This document shows positions 1 to 5,051 of a DNA stretch of 5,051 bases, in pieces. The DNA comes from Methanobacteriota archaeon (lineage in GTDB: Archaea; Thermoplasmatota; Poseidoniia; Poseidoniales; Poseidoniaceae). Positions within the stretch are counted from its first letter, which is position 1. Each line of letters opens with the position of its first letter. Below the pieces are notes generated by a model. The model was not told the DNA's origin and ran no database searches. It saw only the letters and a program-made list of their open reading frames with translations. The stretch covers positions 2,125 through 7,175 of the forward strand of contig PAEE01000058.1 in NCBI GenBank assembly GCA_002701145.1, written 5' to 3'. The translations under genes and the position numbers were made by a program.

Positions 1-84
1 GCGTAAATCTTCAAGATAATCAAGTGCAATATTGTCCTCCATGAAACATCCCACAAGGGTCGCCTTCTTAACGAGTGGCGGGCG

Positions 85-110
85 CCCTTTGAACGCCGGC
101 ATCTGCTGGC
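85..110 (+). promoter_or_regulatory. Candidate -1 frameshift site: slippery heptamer plus hairpin
   Basis: Positions 85-91 read C-CCT-TTG in the frame of the ATG at 41, which fits the X-XXY-YYZ pattern for -1 tandem slippage. Three bases further on, GCCGGC (95-100) can pair with GCTGGC (105-110), with one G-T wobble, around an ATCT loop. A -1 shift here would join the HemC-like N terminus to the HemC-like body. The spacer is shorter than usual for programmed sites, and programmed -1 frameshifting is rare in archaeal housekeeping genes. A lost base near the CCCTTT run would give the same picture. Confidence 0.25.
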
Positions 111-111
111 C

Positions 112-117
112 GAGGTG
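112..117 (+). promoter_or_regulatory. Possible ribosome binding site for internal start at 124
   Basis: GAGGTG lies six bases before the ATG at 124, a workable Shine-Dalgarno position. It favours 124 over the GTG at 115 if the body is translated on its own. If the frameshift reading is right, this is simply coding sequence (Glu-Val). Confidence 0.3.
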
Positions 118-123
118 GATGAG

Positions 124-1236
124 ATGACCGAAAAAGGACGATTTGAGATCCTTTTGTGCCCAGAAATGGGAGATGGAGTCCACACTCATGTCAAGAAACT
201 AATCGACAACCATCCAGATAGTATGACCTTAGTTGAAAAACAAGTTCCTCACATCGAATCTGCGATTGAATTATTGCGAGAAGGTCATGGTGATTTGGTT
301 GCAGCATCTGGAAGATGGTGGTTTGAAAACCGAGATAAGGACTTAACCGCATCAGTGGTATTGCCTAGAAGGGAGCCAACTAGAGTCCTTGTCGGTGAAG
401 ACAAACCAGAATATGTTCCAAAGGGTGCTGTAATTATTGCAGATTGTGAAATTGTTCGCCGCCAAATGATTAGACTTCGCAAAGACATCAATGTAATGTT
501 GCCAGAGGAATTTGGGGATGCGCCTGATGATATGTTTGAGAGAACATTATGGCTAGAAGAATTGAGAAAGGATAACTCAATTGATGGCTATATCATACCT
601 AGAGCATTACATGCAACCTTGCCATTCAGAACAAGAAGGCACACTTTAGGTATGCAAAGAGATAATCCTGAAAGATTTAGATTCATCCCAGTCCCATTGG
701 ATGGTTTTACAGTACTAATATCTCGAATCGATTTTCCAATAACTGGAATCACAGAAATCGTTGATGCAGGAGCTGCACTATCATTGCGCCTAGAAATGAT
801 GATGTTAGACAATATAGATTCGAGTATGCATGACAAGGTTGCTTTGATGATTGAACAGAGAAAGGTAGGTACAATTCTTAGAGAGGCTGCTCGAACAGGT
901 GACGAATTACCTGCAATGGGATTAGTTACCGATAAAGATGAAGTTAAGGGTGGAAAAACCAGAATCGATTTAGCGCTCGAAACGCTCAATAGAGACGGTA
1001 CTGTAACCGCAGGTGTAGAAAAAATATTCATTCCATCTGAAAGTCACTCAGCATCATTGAAAGTACTGAATAATTGGAATCAATTATTGAAAATTATGCG
1101 AGAAGATCCCGAGGAAGAAACCCGTGGAAGAATGAAGGAATTAATGGATGAATACATTGATGATTTAGTCTCCAAAGGAAGATTGTCAGAAGAGAGAATA
1201 CATTCTCCGATGATGGATGAAGAAAAAGAGGATTAA
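124..1236 (+). CDS. Hydroxymethylbilane synthase-like (HemC-like) protein lacking catalytic residues
   Basis: The encoded protein (about 370 residues) follows the order of HemC, the enzyme that joins four porphobilinogens into hydroxymethylbilane. Counting from the GTG at 115, IELLREGHGDLVAAS (about 52-65) matches the ELEEALLxGxxDIAVHS segment. RREPTRVLV then VPKGAVIIAD (about 85-111) match EREDPRDAxVS and LPxGxxVGTS. EIVRRQMIRLRKDINV (about 112-127) matches SLRRQAQLxxxRPDL. DGYIIPRAL (near 157) matches YDAIILAxAGL. Key changes: the HSxKD loop with the catalytic Asp reads AASGRWW, and the C-terminal domain has no GGCxxPxG; MIEQRKVGTIL (about 245-255) sits there without Cys. The only Cys residues are near the N terminus and before EIVRR. 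Cofactor attachment and normal catalysis are therefore unlikely. The acidic tail is an extra compared with the ~310-residue family. Start 124 is the first ATG in this frame; GTG 115 is the alternative, and the true start may be 41 through a frame break. The stop overlaps the next gene's stop. Fold call moderately sure; function unknown. Confidence 0.7.
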   Translation: MTEKGRFEILLCPEMGDGVHTHVKKLIDNHPDSMTLVEKQVPHIESAIELLREGHGDLVAASGRWWFENRDKDLTASVVLPRREPTRVLVGEDKPEYVPKGAVIIADCEIVRRQMIRLRKDINVMLPEEFGDAPDDMFERTLWLEELRKDNSIDGYIIPRALHATLPFRTRRHTLGMQRDNPERFRFIPVPLDGFTVLISRIDFPITGITEIVDAGAALSLRLEMMMLDNIDSSMHDKVALMIEQRKVGTILREAARTGDELPAMGLVTDKDEVKGGKTRIDLALETLNRDGTVTAGVEKIFIPSESHSASLKVLNNWNQLLKIMREDPEEETRGRMKELMDEYIDDLVSKGRLSEERIHSPMMDEEKED

Positions 1237-1859
1237 TCCACTAAATCTTCACCAGACAAATCTCTTATCCTGGCTCTACAACTTTCAATATTAGCTGGGT
1301 CTCTGTTTTCGCCTGCTAAAATTAAATCAAATCCATTATTGTTTAATTCCCTTGACAATTCTATCATCTCAAGAGGAGCATTTGAATCAACAACTTCCGA
1401 TATCGATTCATCTATTTCTCTGGCTGATGATTCCCATGAACCCGATAATTTCAGTAAATCCTTAGTTAATCTTTCAATAATGTCAACAGCAGAAGGAGGC
1501 CTTGCAAGGGCCCCTTGAATCGTTTTAACAGCATCAATATGAAGTGAACGAAGTTCACCCAAACGGCCGGCTGCTCCAATTATTTGGGTAGTCATCCATT
1601 CGCGGTCGCCGTTTTTAATCATTTTTTTACGAGCCTTTTCAAGTTCCTTTTTTACTTCTAAAGAGCCTGCAATAATCGCATCTTGAATACTAGCAACTTC
1701 GTTGAGGGTTGTTTGCACTGATTCAACCCTATCGCGCATTTCTTCCTCGAGGCGAACTTCCTCTCTCCTCAAGTCGTACCTAATGGAATCTATAATTCCT
1801 GAAGCAAGGGAAGTCGCTTCTTTGAGTGAACCTTTAGCCGCTCTCTCATACCTCCCCAT
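1233..1859 (-). CDS. Unrecognised helical/coiled-coil protein, 208 aa
   Basis: I do not recognise this protein. It is 208 residues, rich in Glu, Arg, Lys, Ser and Ile, with no signal peptide or membrane segment, so probably cytoplasmic. Residues about 12-80 are strongly heptad-like and charged (LRREEVRLEEEMRDRVESV, then KKELEKARKKM), which suggests a coiled coil. A second helical block runs from about 90 to 160 and includes IIERLTKDLLKLSGSW. A short Asn-rich turn (ELNNNGF, 171-177) precedes an acidic C terminus. The ATG at 1859 is the first start after an in-frame TGA twelve bases upstream, with GAGGG six bases before it. It is divergent from the SAP-like gene across a shared 183-bp region and convergent with the HemC-like gene, whose stop it overlaps by four bases. 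A structural or adaptor role alongside the divergent SAP-like protein is possible but unsupported. Confidence 0.8.
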   Translation of the reverse strand: MGRYERAAKGSLKEATSLASGIIDSIRYDLRREEVRLEEEMRDRVESVQTTLNEVASIQDAIIAGSLEVKKELEKARKKMIKNGDREWMTTQIIGAAGRLGELRSLHIDAVKTIQGALARPPSAVDIIERLTKDLLKLSGSWESSAREIDESISEVVDSNAPLEMIELSRELNNNGFDLILAGENRDPANIESCRARIRDLSGEDLVD

Positions 1860-1865
1860 GCTCCG

Positions 1866-1870
1866 CCCTC
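1866..1870 (-). promoter_or_regulatory. Ribosome binding site of the coiled-coil gene
   Basis: On the minus strand GAGGG lies six bases before the ATG at 1859. The heptamer TTGAGGG that contains it is repeated 11 bp further upstream (plus-strand CCCTCAA at 1866-1872 and 1877-1883), one helical turn apart. The second copy may be chance or a protein site. Confidence 0.5.
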
Positions 1871-1906
1871 AAATCCCCCTCAAGTCGCATCGGTTTGAAG
1901 GTGTTG

Positions 1907-1915
1907 ATTATTTGA
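1907..1915 (-). promoter_or_regulatory. Candidate archaeal TATA box for the coiled-coil gene
   Basis: The minus strand reads TCAAATAAT, preceded by CTTT, about 50 bases before the start codon. Initiation about 25 bases downstream would leave a leader of roughly 25-30 bases that includes the GAGGG ribosome site. The match to the TTTAAATA-type archaeal box is fair, not strong. Confidence 0.35.
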
Positions 1916-1916
1916 A

Positions 1917-1933
1917 AAGTGGAAAATGCACTT
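1917..1933. repeat. Imperfect inverted repeat AAGTG-N7-CACTT (left)
   Basis: AAGTG (1917-1921) and CACTT (1929-1933) form 5-bp arms around seven bases, next to the candidate minus-strand TATA box. A similar repeat with the same arms recurs at 1973-1992, which makes a regulator-binding site plausible. Confidence 0.4.
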
Positions 1934-1948
1934 AGCCCCTTAGGGGCT
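1934..1948. promoter_or_regulatory. Perfect 15-bp palindrome, candidate operator
   Basis: AGCCCCT-T-AGGGGCT has two perfect 7-bp arms around one base. It sits in the middle of the divergent promoter region, not after any gene, and its one-base centre cannot form a normal RNA hairpin loop with all pairs intact. A dimeric DNA-binding regulator is more likely than a terminator. Confidence 0.45.
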
Positions 1949-1955
1949 TTGAAAT

Positions 1956-1963
1956 GAAAAATA
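1956..1963 (+). promoter_or_regulatory. Weak candidate TATA box for the SAP-like gene
   Basis: GAAAAATA, preceded by TGAAAT, is the most AT-rich box-like stretch between the palindrome and the SAP-like start. It would put initiation near 1985, inside the right-hand inverted repeat, with a leader of about 55-60 bases. The match is poor, so this is a guess. Confidence 0.2.
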
Positions 1964-1972
1964 CCCTCTTAG

Positions 1973-1992
1973 AAAGTGTCTCTAAGCACTTT
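1973..1992. repeat. Imperfect inverted repeat AAAGTG-N8-CACTTT (right)
   Basis: AAAGTG (1973-1978) and CACTTT (1987-1992) form 6-bp arms around eight bases. It shares the AAGTG...GCACTT pattern with the repeat at 1917-1933, the two centres being about 57 bp apart on either side of the 15-bp palindrome. Confidence 0.4.
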
Positions 1993-2036
1993 GATTGGGG
2001 TGCAACCTCAAATATGGAGAGGAGTGGAGACGGATT

Positions 2037-2042
2037 GGAGGA
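2037..2042 (+). promoter_or_regulatory. Shine-Dalgarno sequence near the SAP-like start
   Basis: GGAGGA directly abuts the ATG at 2043, which is too close for normal initiation. It is six bases from an in-frame TTG at 2049. Either the ATG is used with poor spacing, or the true start is the TTG two codons later. Confidence 0.45.
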
Positions 2043-3740
2043 ATGCAATTGACCGATAAGCAATCCCTTCTTTCTGAACTCCATCAGGCAAGATTAGATC
2101 GCCTAAAAGAGATATGTGCGGAGCATGGACTTTCACGTAATGGCTCGGTAGAAGTTCTACGTGGTCGGCTGATTGCAGACCTGGTTCTAGACGAATGGGA
2201 TTTCTCGCCAGAAGGCATAGACTCTATCCTCAACAATGATATTGGGCAAGTACTTGCTGTATTTGGTGTTAAAAAATCAGGCTCGATTCGTGAAAGAAGA
2301 CAAAGACTCTTCCTTCACCTCAACCATGATGCAAAACAACTCACTCCTGAGAAACTAGATACTTTGTCAAGAGACCAGTTGCATGAACTATGCTCAAAAC
2401 TAGATTTACCACGTTCCGGAGCTAAACAAGCACTTCTGATGCGTGTCGCAGGGGTCTTAACATCACAATCAGGTTCATGGGGAGTAATCAAAAAGAGCCT
2501 AAGAAGGCCAAGAGGGGAGCCTAAGCGCATCAACATTCCATCCCCGACAGATGATTATGACTCCATAGCAAGCCAAGTAAGCGCCCCTGTAACCGAACAG
2601 GTAGCACAACCATCTCCTGTGCATACACAAGAAATTGAAATTATGGAAGATGTTGAAGATGTTAGTGAAGTAGAGATCATTGATATCGCACCTCGAAGTA
2701 TTGTAGAACCATTACCTGTTGCACCGGTTGTCGAACTCACAGAGTCGGTAATAGAGATAGAAGGGCGCACTGCTGAAATTGACGCATTGTGTAGAGACTA
2801 CCTACTAGTCGGGTCAATTAGCGACTCAGAGGATGTCAATGCATTCATTTCCAGCCTAAGCTCACACGGACTTCCAGTAAATGACTCAAATGCGGCAGAC
2901 TTTGTCAAAGCAAGACTGATTTCTCTTGATGCAATGGCTAGAGCAGAAAAAGAAGCACTTCATTCGATGCCTAATTCATGGAGAGAGAGAGAGGCTTTAC
3001 GTGGATTTGAAGAAGCCCGTAATATTCTAAGAGAGGTTTTGCCAGAGATTATCACTTCTACTGACGGAGATATGGTCAAAGCAAGAATGGCATTCGAAGA
3101 AAAAGCAAGAGAATTAAATCTTGATTTACGCCTTCCATCCGTTTCAGGAAGATTACATGCACTGTTCGACTTACAAATTTCTTTAGATGAAGAAATCGCG
3201 GCAAGCGACCCTAAAACCGCTCGAAGAACCAGAGTTATTCGACTATTGCAGCACGGATCGATTCATCTTCAGGCTGGTGAACGAAGAACGCTCGACAGAC
3301 TTGAACGTAATATCGATGGTTTCGAACAATTGGTTGAAGCGATATTGCAAAAGTCTGAAGGTTCATATGGTGATACTCAGCAAACCTTAGTCATTCGATT
3401 CCTCGAGAAGAAAGGGTATGATGTCAACAATTCTGAATTGCGGCCAAGAGTCGTTGCAGCAGCAGGAGTTATCGGTGCCGAGTTAGGTCACATTTCACCT
3501 TCTGAAATACCAAGGATTGCACCAGGCATCAAAGTATCAGATACTGAAGTAGATTCAATCATATCCGACCTCAAAAGGCTAGCACAGCAATTCAAAGCAG
3601 TAAGTGATGAGCCAGTAGCCGATGAAGAAATGGAACTAGCAGAATCTGTTGCAGATGCAGCAGACAGAGTATCTTCGGTTAGAAGTAGAATCGACGGGGT
3701 CGATGATTTACTTGCTCGCCTAAATATCTCAAATAATTAA
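2043..3740 (+). CDS. Triple SAP-like domain protein with long helical C-terminal region
   Basis: From the ATG at 2043 the protein is 565 residues. Three SAP-like (helix-extended loop-helix) modules stand in tandem: about 17-45 (LDRLKEICAEHGLSRNGS...LRGRL), 66-93 (IGQVLAVFGVKKSGSIRERR...), and 104-138 (LSRDQLHELCSKLDLPRSG...). Each has the L-x2-L/V...G-(L/V)-x-x-(S/N)-G pattern ending in a hydrophobic helix. SAP modules usually bind AT-rich DNA. A basic patch (KKSLRRPRGEPKR, 150-162) follows, then a Pro/Glu/Val linker with an acidic EIEIMEDVEDVSEVEIIDI stretch (197-215). Residues about 240-565 are charged and mostly helical, with no domain I recognise. No signal peptide or membrane segment is seen. 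A frame-open TTG at 1995 would add 16 unconvincing residues; TTG 2049 is a rival start. It is divergent from the coiled-coil gene, and its stop overlaps the ATPase stop. A chromatin or DNA-organising role is inference from the SAP-like repeats alone. Confidence 0.85.
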   Translation: MQLTDKQSLLSELHQARLDRLKEICAEHGLSRNGSVEVLRGRLIADLVLDEWDFSPEGIDSILNNDIGQVLAVFGVKKSGSIRERRQRLFLHLNHDAKQLTPEKLDTLSRDQLHELCSKLDLPRSGAKQALLMRVAGVLTSQSGSWGVIKKSLRRPRGEPKRINIPSPTDDYDSIASQVSAPVTEQVAQPSPVHTQEIEIMEDVEDVSEVEIIDIAPRSIVEPLPVAPVVELTESVIEIEGRTAEIDALCRDYLLVGSISDSEDVNAFISSLSSHGLPVNDSNAADFVKARLISLDAMARAEKEALHSMPNSWREREALRGFEEARNILREVLPEIITSTDGDMVKARMAFEEKARELNLDLRLPSVSGRLHALFDLQISLDEEIAASDPKTARRTRVIRLLQHGSIHLQAGERRTLDRLERNIDGFEQLVEAILQKSEGSYGDTQQTLVIRFLEKKGYDVNNSELRPRVVAAAGVIGAELGHISPSEIPRIAPGIKVSDTEVDSIISDLKRLAQQFKAVSDEPVADEEMELAESVADAADRVSSVRSRIDGVDDLLARLNISNN

Positions 3741-4972
3741 CGAGATGCGTAGAAACCTTGTACAACTTTGGTTACGGTATCGATATCTCTGATATCTCTG
3801 CGAAGTAAGTCAGCCAATATCTGCTCCCTCTGGTTGAGGTGTTGCTCAAATTGAGCAGGAGTTATTCCAGCCGCTTTACAGATGGTTTCTCGCATCTTAG
3901 AAGGAATTCCAGTTTCTTCGATTGTATCTGTTGCTGCGTTGTACTTCCATATAGCATTCAAACGGGGTTTATCGCCTTCCATACCTGCAACTTCGGCTAC
4001 CTCTGTAATTTTCCTAGCAGTTTTACCATTGACGTGTAATCGAGCTTGGATTATTATCAAATCAAGACCGGTTAGCATAATTGGCGGGACATTCATTGGT
4101 GGATTGATCATCCTAGTGATGGTCTCCATAGCAGTATTAGCGTGGAGTGAACCGAATGAACCATCGTGACCAGTATTCATTGCAGTGAGCAAAGTTGCTG
4201 CTTCACTGGAACGAACTTCTCCCACAATAATACGGTCTGGACGCATTCGGAGACTTGATTTTAGACAGTCATTCATATCGACAGCAGGTGTTCCATCAGG
4301 CCTCTCTCTCCTAGTTTCCATCCTTAGCCAGTGGTCGTGGTAAACTTGCAATTCAGCAGTATCTTCCACTGTAAGTAAGCGCTTGTGCCACGGAATATAC
4401 ATTCCAAGGCAATTCAGAGTTGTGGTTTTACCAGAACCAGTACCGCCTGCTATAACGAAATTGGCAGGTCGACTATCCAATCCTTCAATCCAAACCCACA
4501 TCATTGCAGCAAGGCGTAGATTTACAGTTCCAAATTTAATCAAATCTATCATTGTAAGTGGGTCATCACGGAATTTTCGAATTGTTAGAGTTGGTCCATC
4601 GGGTGAAACGGGTGGTATTGTTCCATTGACACGGCTTCCATCTGGTAGACGACCGTCAAAGATAGGAACTAATCCAGGTCCATCTCCTAAAGGAACAGAC
4701 GTAAATGCTGCAATGTTACGAGCAATCTCTAATCCTTGTTGGTCATCGACAAATACATTGGTTTGACACATGCCGTGGTCTCTGTGTGCTACTTTGACAC
4801 ATTGAGAACCACCGTTATACATCACTTCTTCCAGATTATCATCTCCAAGAAGAACTGCCAAATTACCATATGGATTTGGCTCTACTCCACCATCGACATG
4901 ATACATTGGAGAAGGGTGATTCGGCTCCATGTATATTGTTACATTTCCATATTGATCCAGTATTTTTTGCAT
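3737..4972 (-). CDS. Type II/IV secretion system ATPase (TadA/CpaF/ArlI-like)
   Basis: This 411-residue protein is a PilT/VirB11-superfamily hexameric ATPase that powers assembly of pilus-like or archaellum filaments at the cytoplasmic face of the membrane. The N-terminal domain (about 40-135) has the family's LEEVMYNGG and RLPDGSRVNGTIPP...TLTIRKF segments. The core shows Walker A GGTGSGKTT (176-184), Asp box TVEDTAEL (201-208), Walker B RIIVGEVR with the catalytic Glu (about 252), and His box GHDGSFGSLHAN (268-279). RMINPPMNVP (287-296) recalls the archaeal ArlI/TadA branch. The length suits CpaF/TadA proteins and is shorter than typical archaeal ArlI, which carry a longer N terminus. The ATG at 4972 has GGAGGA seven bases upstream. 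A membrane protein gene ends four bases before it, so the two are one operon. No platform gene follows, because the SAP-like gene converges at once. Family sure; whether it serves a pilus, an archaellum or secretion is open. Confidence 0.95.
   Translation of the reverse strand: MQKILDQYGNVTIYMEPNHPSPMYHVDGGVEPNPYGNLAVLLGDDNLEEVMYNGGSQCVKVAHRDHGMCQTNVFVDDQQGLEIARNIAAFTSVPLGDGPGLVPIFDGRLPDGSRVNGTIPPVSPDGPTLTIRKFRDDPLTMIDLIKFGTVNLRLAAMMWVWIEGLDSRPANFVIAGGTGSGKTTTLNCLGMYIPWHKRLLTVEDTAELQVYHDHWLRMETRRERPDGTPAVDMNDCLKSSLRMRPDRIIVGEVRSSEAATLLTAMNTGHDGSFGSLHANTAMETITRMINPPMNVPPIMLTGLDLIIIQARLHVNGKTARKITEVAEVAGMEGDKPRLNAIWKYNAATDTIEETGIPSKMRETICKAAGITPAQFEQHLNQREQILADLLRRDIRDIDTVTKVVQGFYASR
3782..3799 (-). 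repeat. 9-bp tandem duplication inside the ATPase C terminus
   Basis: GATATCTCT occurs twice in direct tandem on the plus strand and encodes RDI-RDI (about residues 392-397) on the minus strand. It keeps the frame. The nucleotide identity suggests a recent duplication or slippage in the C-terminal tail, outside the catalytic core. Confidence 0.6.
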
Positions 4973-4976
4973 TTAA

Positions 4977-5051
4977 TTATCCTCCAATAACAAGAACTCC
5001 GACGTGATAAATCGTCATTGAAACAGCCATCCAAAGCGGTGCCCACCAAAG
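4977..5051 (-). CDS. C-terminal end of a probable membrane protein upstream of the ATPase
   Basis: Only the last 24 codons and the TAA stop are in the window; the gene continues past the right edge. The peptide is hydrophobic and aromatic (LWWAPLWMAVSM, then HVGVLVIGG) and fits a final membrane helix ending almost at the C terminus. The ATPase starts four bases after its stop, and the two terminal Gly codons (GGA GGA) double as the ATPase ribosome site, so co-transcription and coupled translation are likely. In Tad and archaellum systems the partner of this ATPase is the GspF/TadC/ArlJ membrane platform, which makes that the first guess. The fragment is too short to prove it, and a minor pilin-like or accessory membrane protein is also possible. 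Confidence 0.7.
   Translation of the reverse strand, partial: LWWAPLWMAVSMTIYHVGVLVIGG
4980..4985 (-). promoter_or_regulatory. Ribosome binding site of the ATPase gene
   Basis: The minus strand has GGAGGA seven bases before the ATG at 4972, a near-ideal Shine-Dalgarno sequence that fixes this start. It lies within the last two codons of the upstream gene. Confidence 0.8.

Larger units (their letters stand above)
41..127 (+). other. Out-of-frame N-terminal segment of the HemC-like gene (short ORF up to the frame break)
   Basis: An ATG at 41 opens a 28-codon frame ending at TGA 125-127. Its first residues, MKHPTRVAFLTSGGRP, resemble the first beta strand and phosphate-loop region of HemC proteins (E. 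coli LRIATRQSPLALWQA). If reading moves to the -1 frame at 85-91, the protein continues ERRHLLAEVDEM and then into the 124-1236 frame. In that joined reading the distance from TRVA to FEIL equals the distance from LRIA to VELV in E. coli HemC, recalled from memory. The peptide after the break in the original frame (NAGICWPRWMR) looks like nothing. I therefore read 41-91 as the true 5' end of the gene. Inference from frame logic and family knowledge; a sequence error is the simplest explanation. Confidence 0.5.

Noticed and set aside
1..102. Minus-strand open frame from ATG 102 (MPAFKGRPPLVKKATL...) running off the left edge, or from ATG 42.
   Set aside because: It is only 34 codons inside the window, has no clear ribosome site, and is antisense to the HemC-like N terminus at 41-123. 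An open stretch this short is expected by chance. It could only be revived by sequence to the left.
1934..1950. Palindrome AGCCCCT-T-AGGGGCT followed by TTT read as an intrinsic terminator.
   Set aside because: It lies between two divergently transcribed genes, has no usable loop and only three T residues, and no transcript is expected to end there.
1995..2042. TTG start at 1995 adding 16 residues to the SAP-like protein.
   Set aside because: No ribosome site precedes it, the added peptide looks like untranslated sequence, and it overlaps the right inverted repeat and probable leader.
2981..2993. GA dinucleotide run inside the SAP-like gene as a phase-variation tract.
   Set aside because: It is short, encodes a sensible Trp-Arg-Glu-Arg-Glu segment and the frame is intact on both sides; nothing suggests switching.
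4383..4766. Plus-strand open frame of 127 codons opposite the ATPase.
   Set aside because: It is antisense to the Walker A and N-terminal coding region of a clearly real ATPase gene; its openness follows from that gene's codon pattern.

Overview
The window looks like a piece of an archaeal genome, most probably a marine euryarchaeon of the Poseidoniales (Marine Group II) or a relative. This is an inference from three things: the archaeal Tad/archaellum-type secretion ATPase, archaeal-style compact gene spacing with GGAGG/GAGGG ribosome binding sites, and moderate AT-rich codon use. No rRNA or tRNA is present, so the lineage is not proven.

Layout, left to right. (1) Positions 41-1236, plus strand: a protein with the fold and motif order of hydroxymethylbilane synthase (HemC, porphobilinogen deaminase), but without the catalytic Cys and the HSxKD catalytic loop. 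Its first ~17 codons appear to lie in a different frame (41-91) from the body (91-1236). The join falls on a C-CCT-TTG heptamer followed by a GC-rich hairpin. This is either a one-base deletion or sequencing error, or a -1 frameshift site. (2) Positions 1233-1859, minus strand: an unrecognised 208-residue, soluble, helical/coiled-coil protein, convergent with the first gene. (3) Positions 1860-2042: a ~183-bp divergent promoter region with a perfect 15-bp palindrome flanked by two related AAGTG/CACTT inverted repeats. (4) Positions 2043-3740, plus strand: a ~565-residue protein with three tandem SAP-like helix-extended-helix modules at the N terminus, a basic patch, an acidic/proline linker and a long helical C-terminal half. 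(5) Positions 3737-4972, minus strand: a complete PilT/VirB11-superfamily ATPase of the TadA/CpaF/ArlI type with all four canonical boxes. (6) Positions 4977-5051, minus strand: the last 24 codons of a hydrophobic, probably membrane-embedded protein directly upstream of the ATPase in the same operon.

How the genes may work together. The last two genes form the 3' end of a type IV pilus-like/Tad secretion or archaellum operon: a membrane platform candidate plus its motor ATPase. The SAP-like and coiled-coil genes are divergently transcribed from one shared regulatory region, so they may be co-regulated. The HemC-like gene is alone on its strand as far as the window shows. Both convergent gene pairs end in the same way, with the two stop codons sharing a TTAA palindrome. 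That leaves no intergenic space for terminators.
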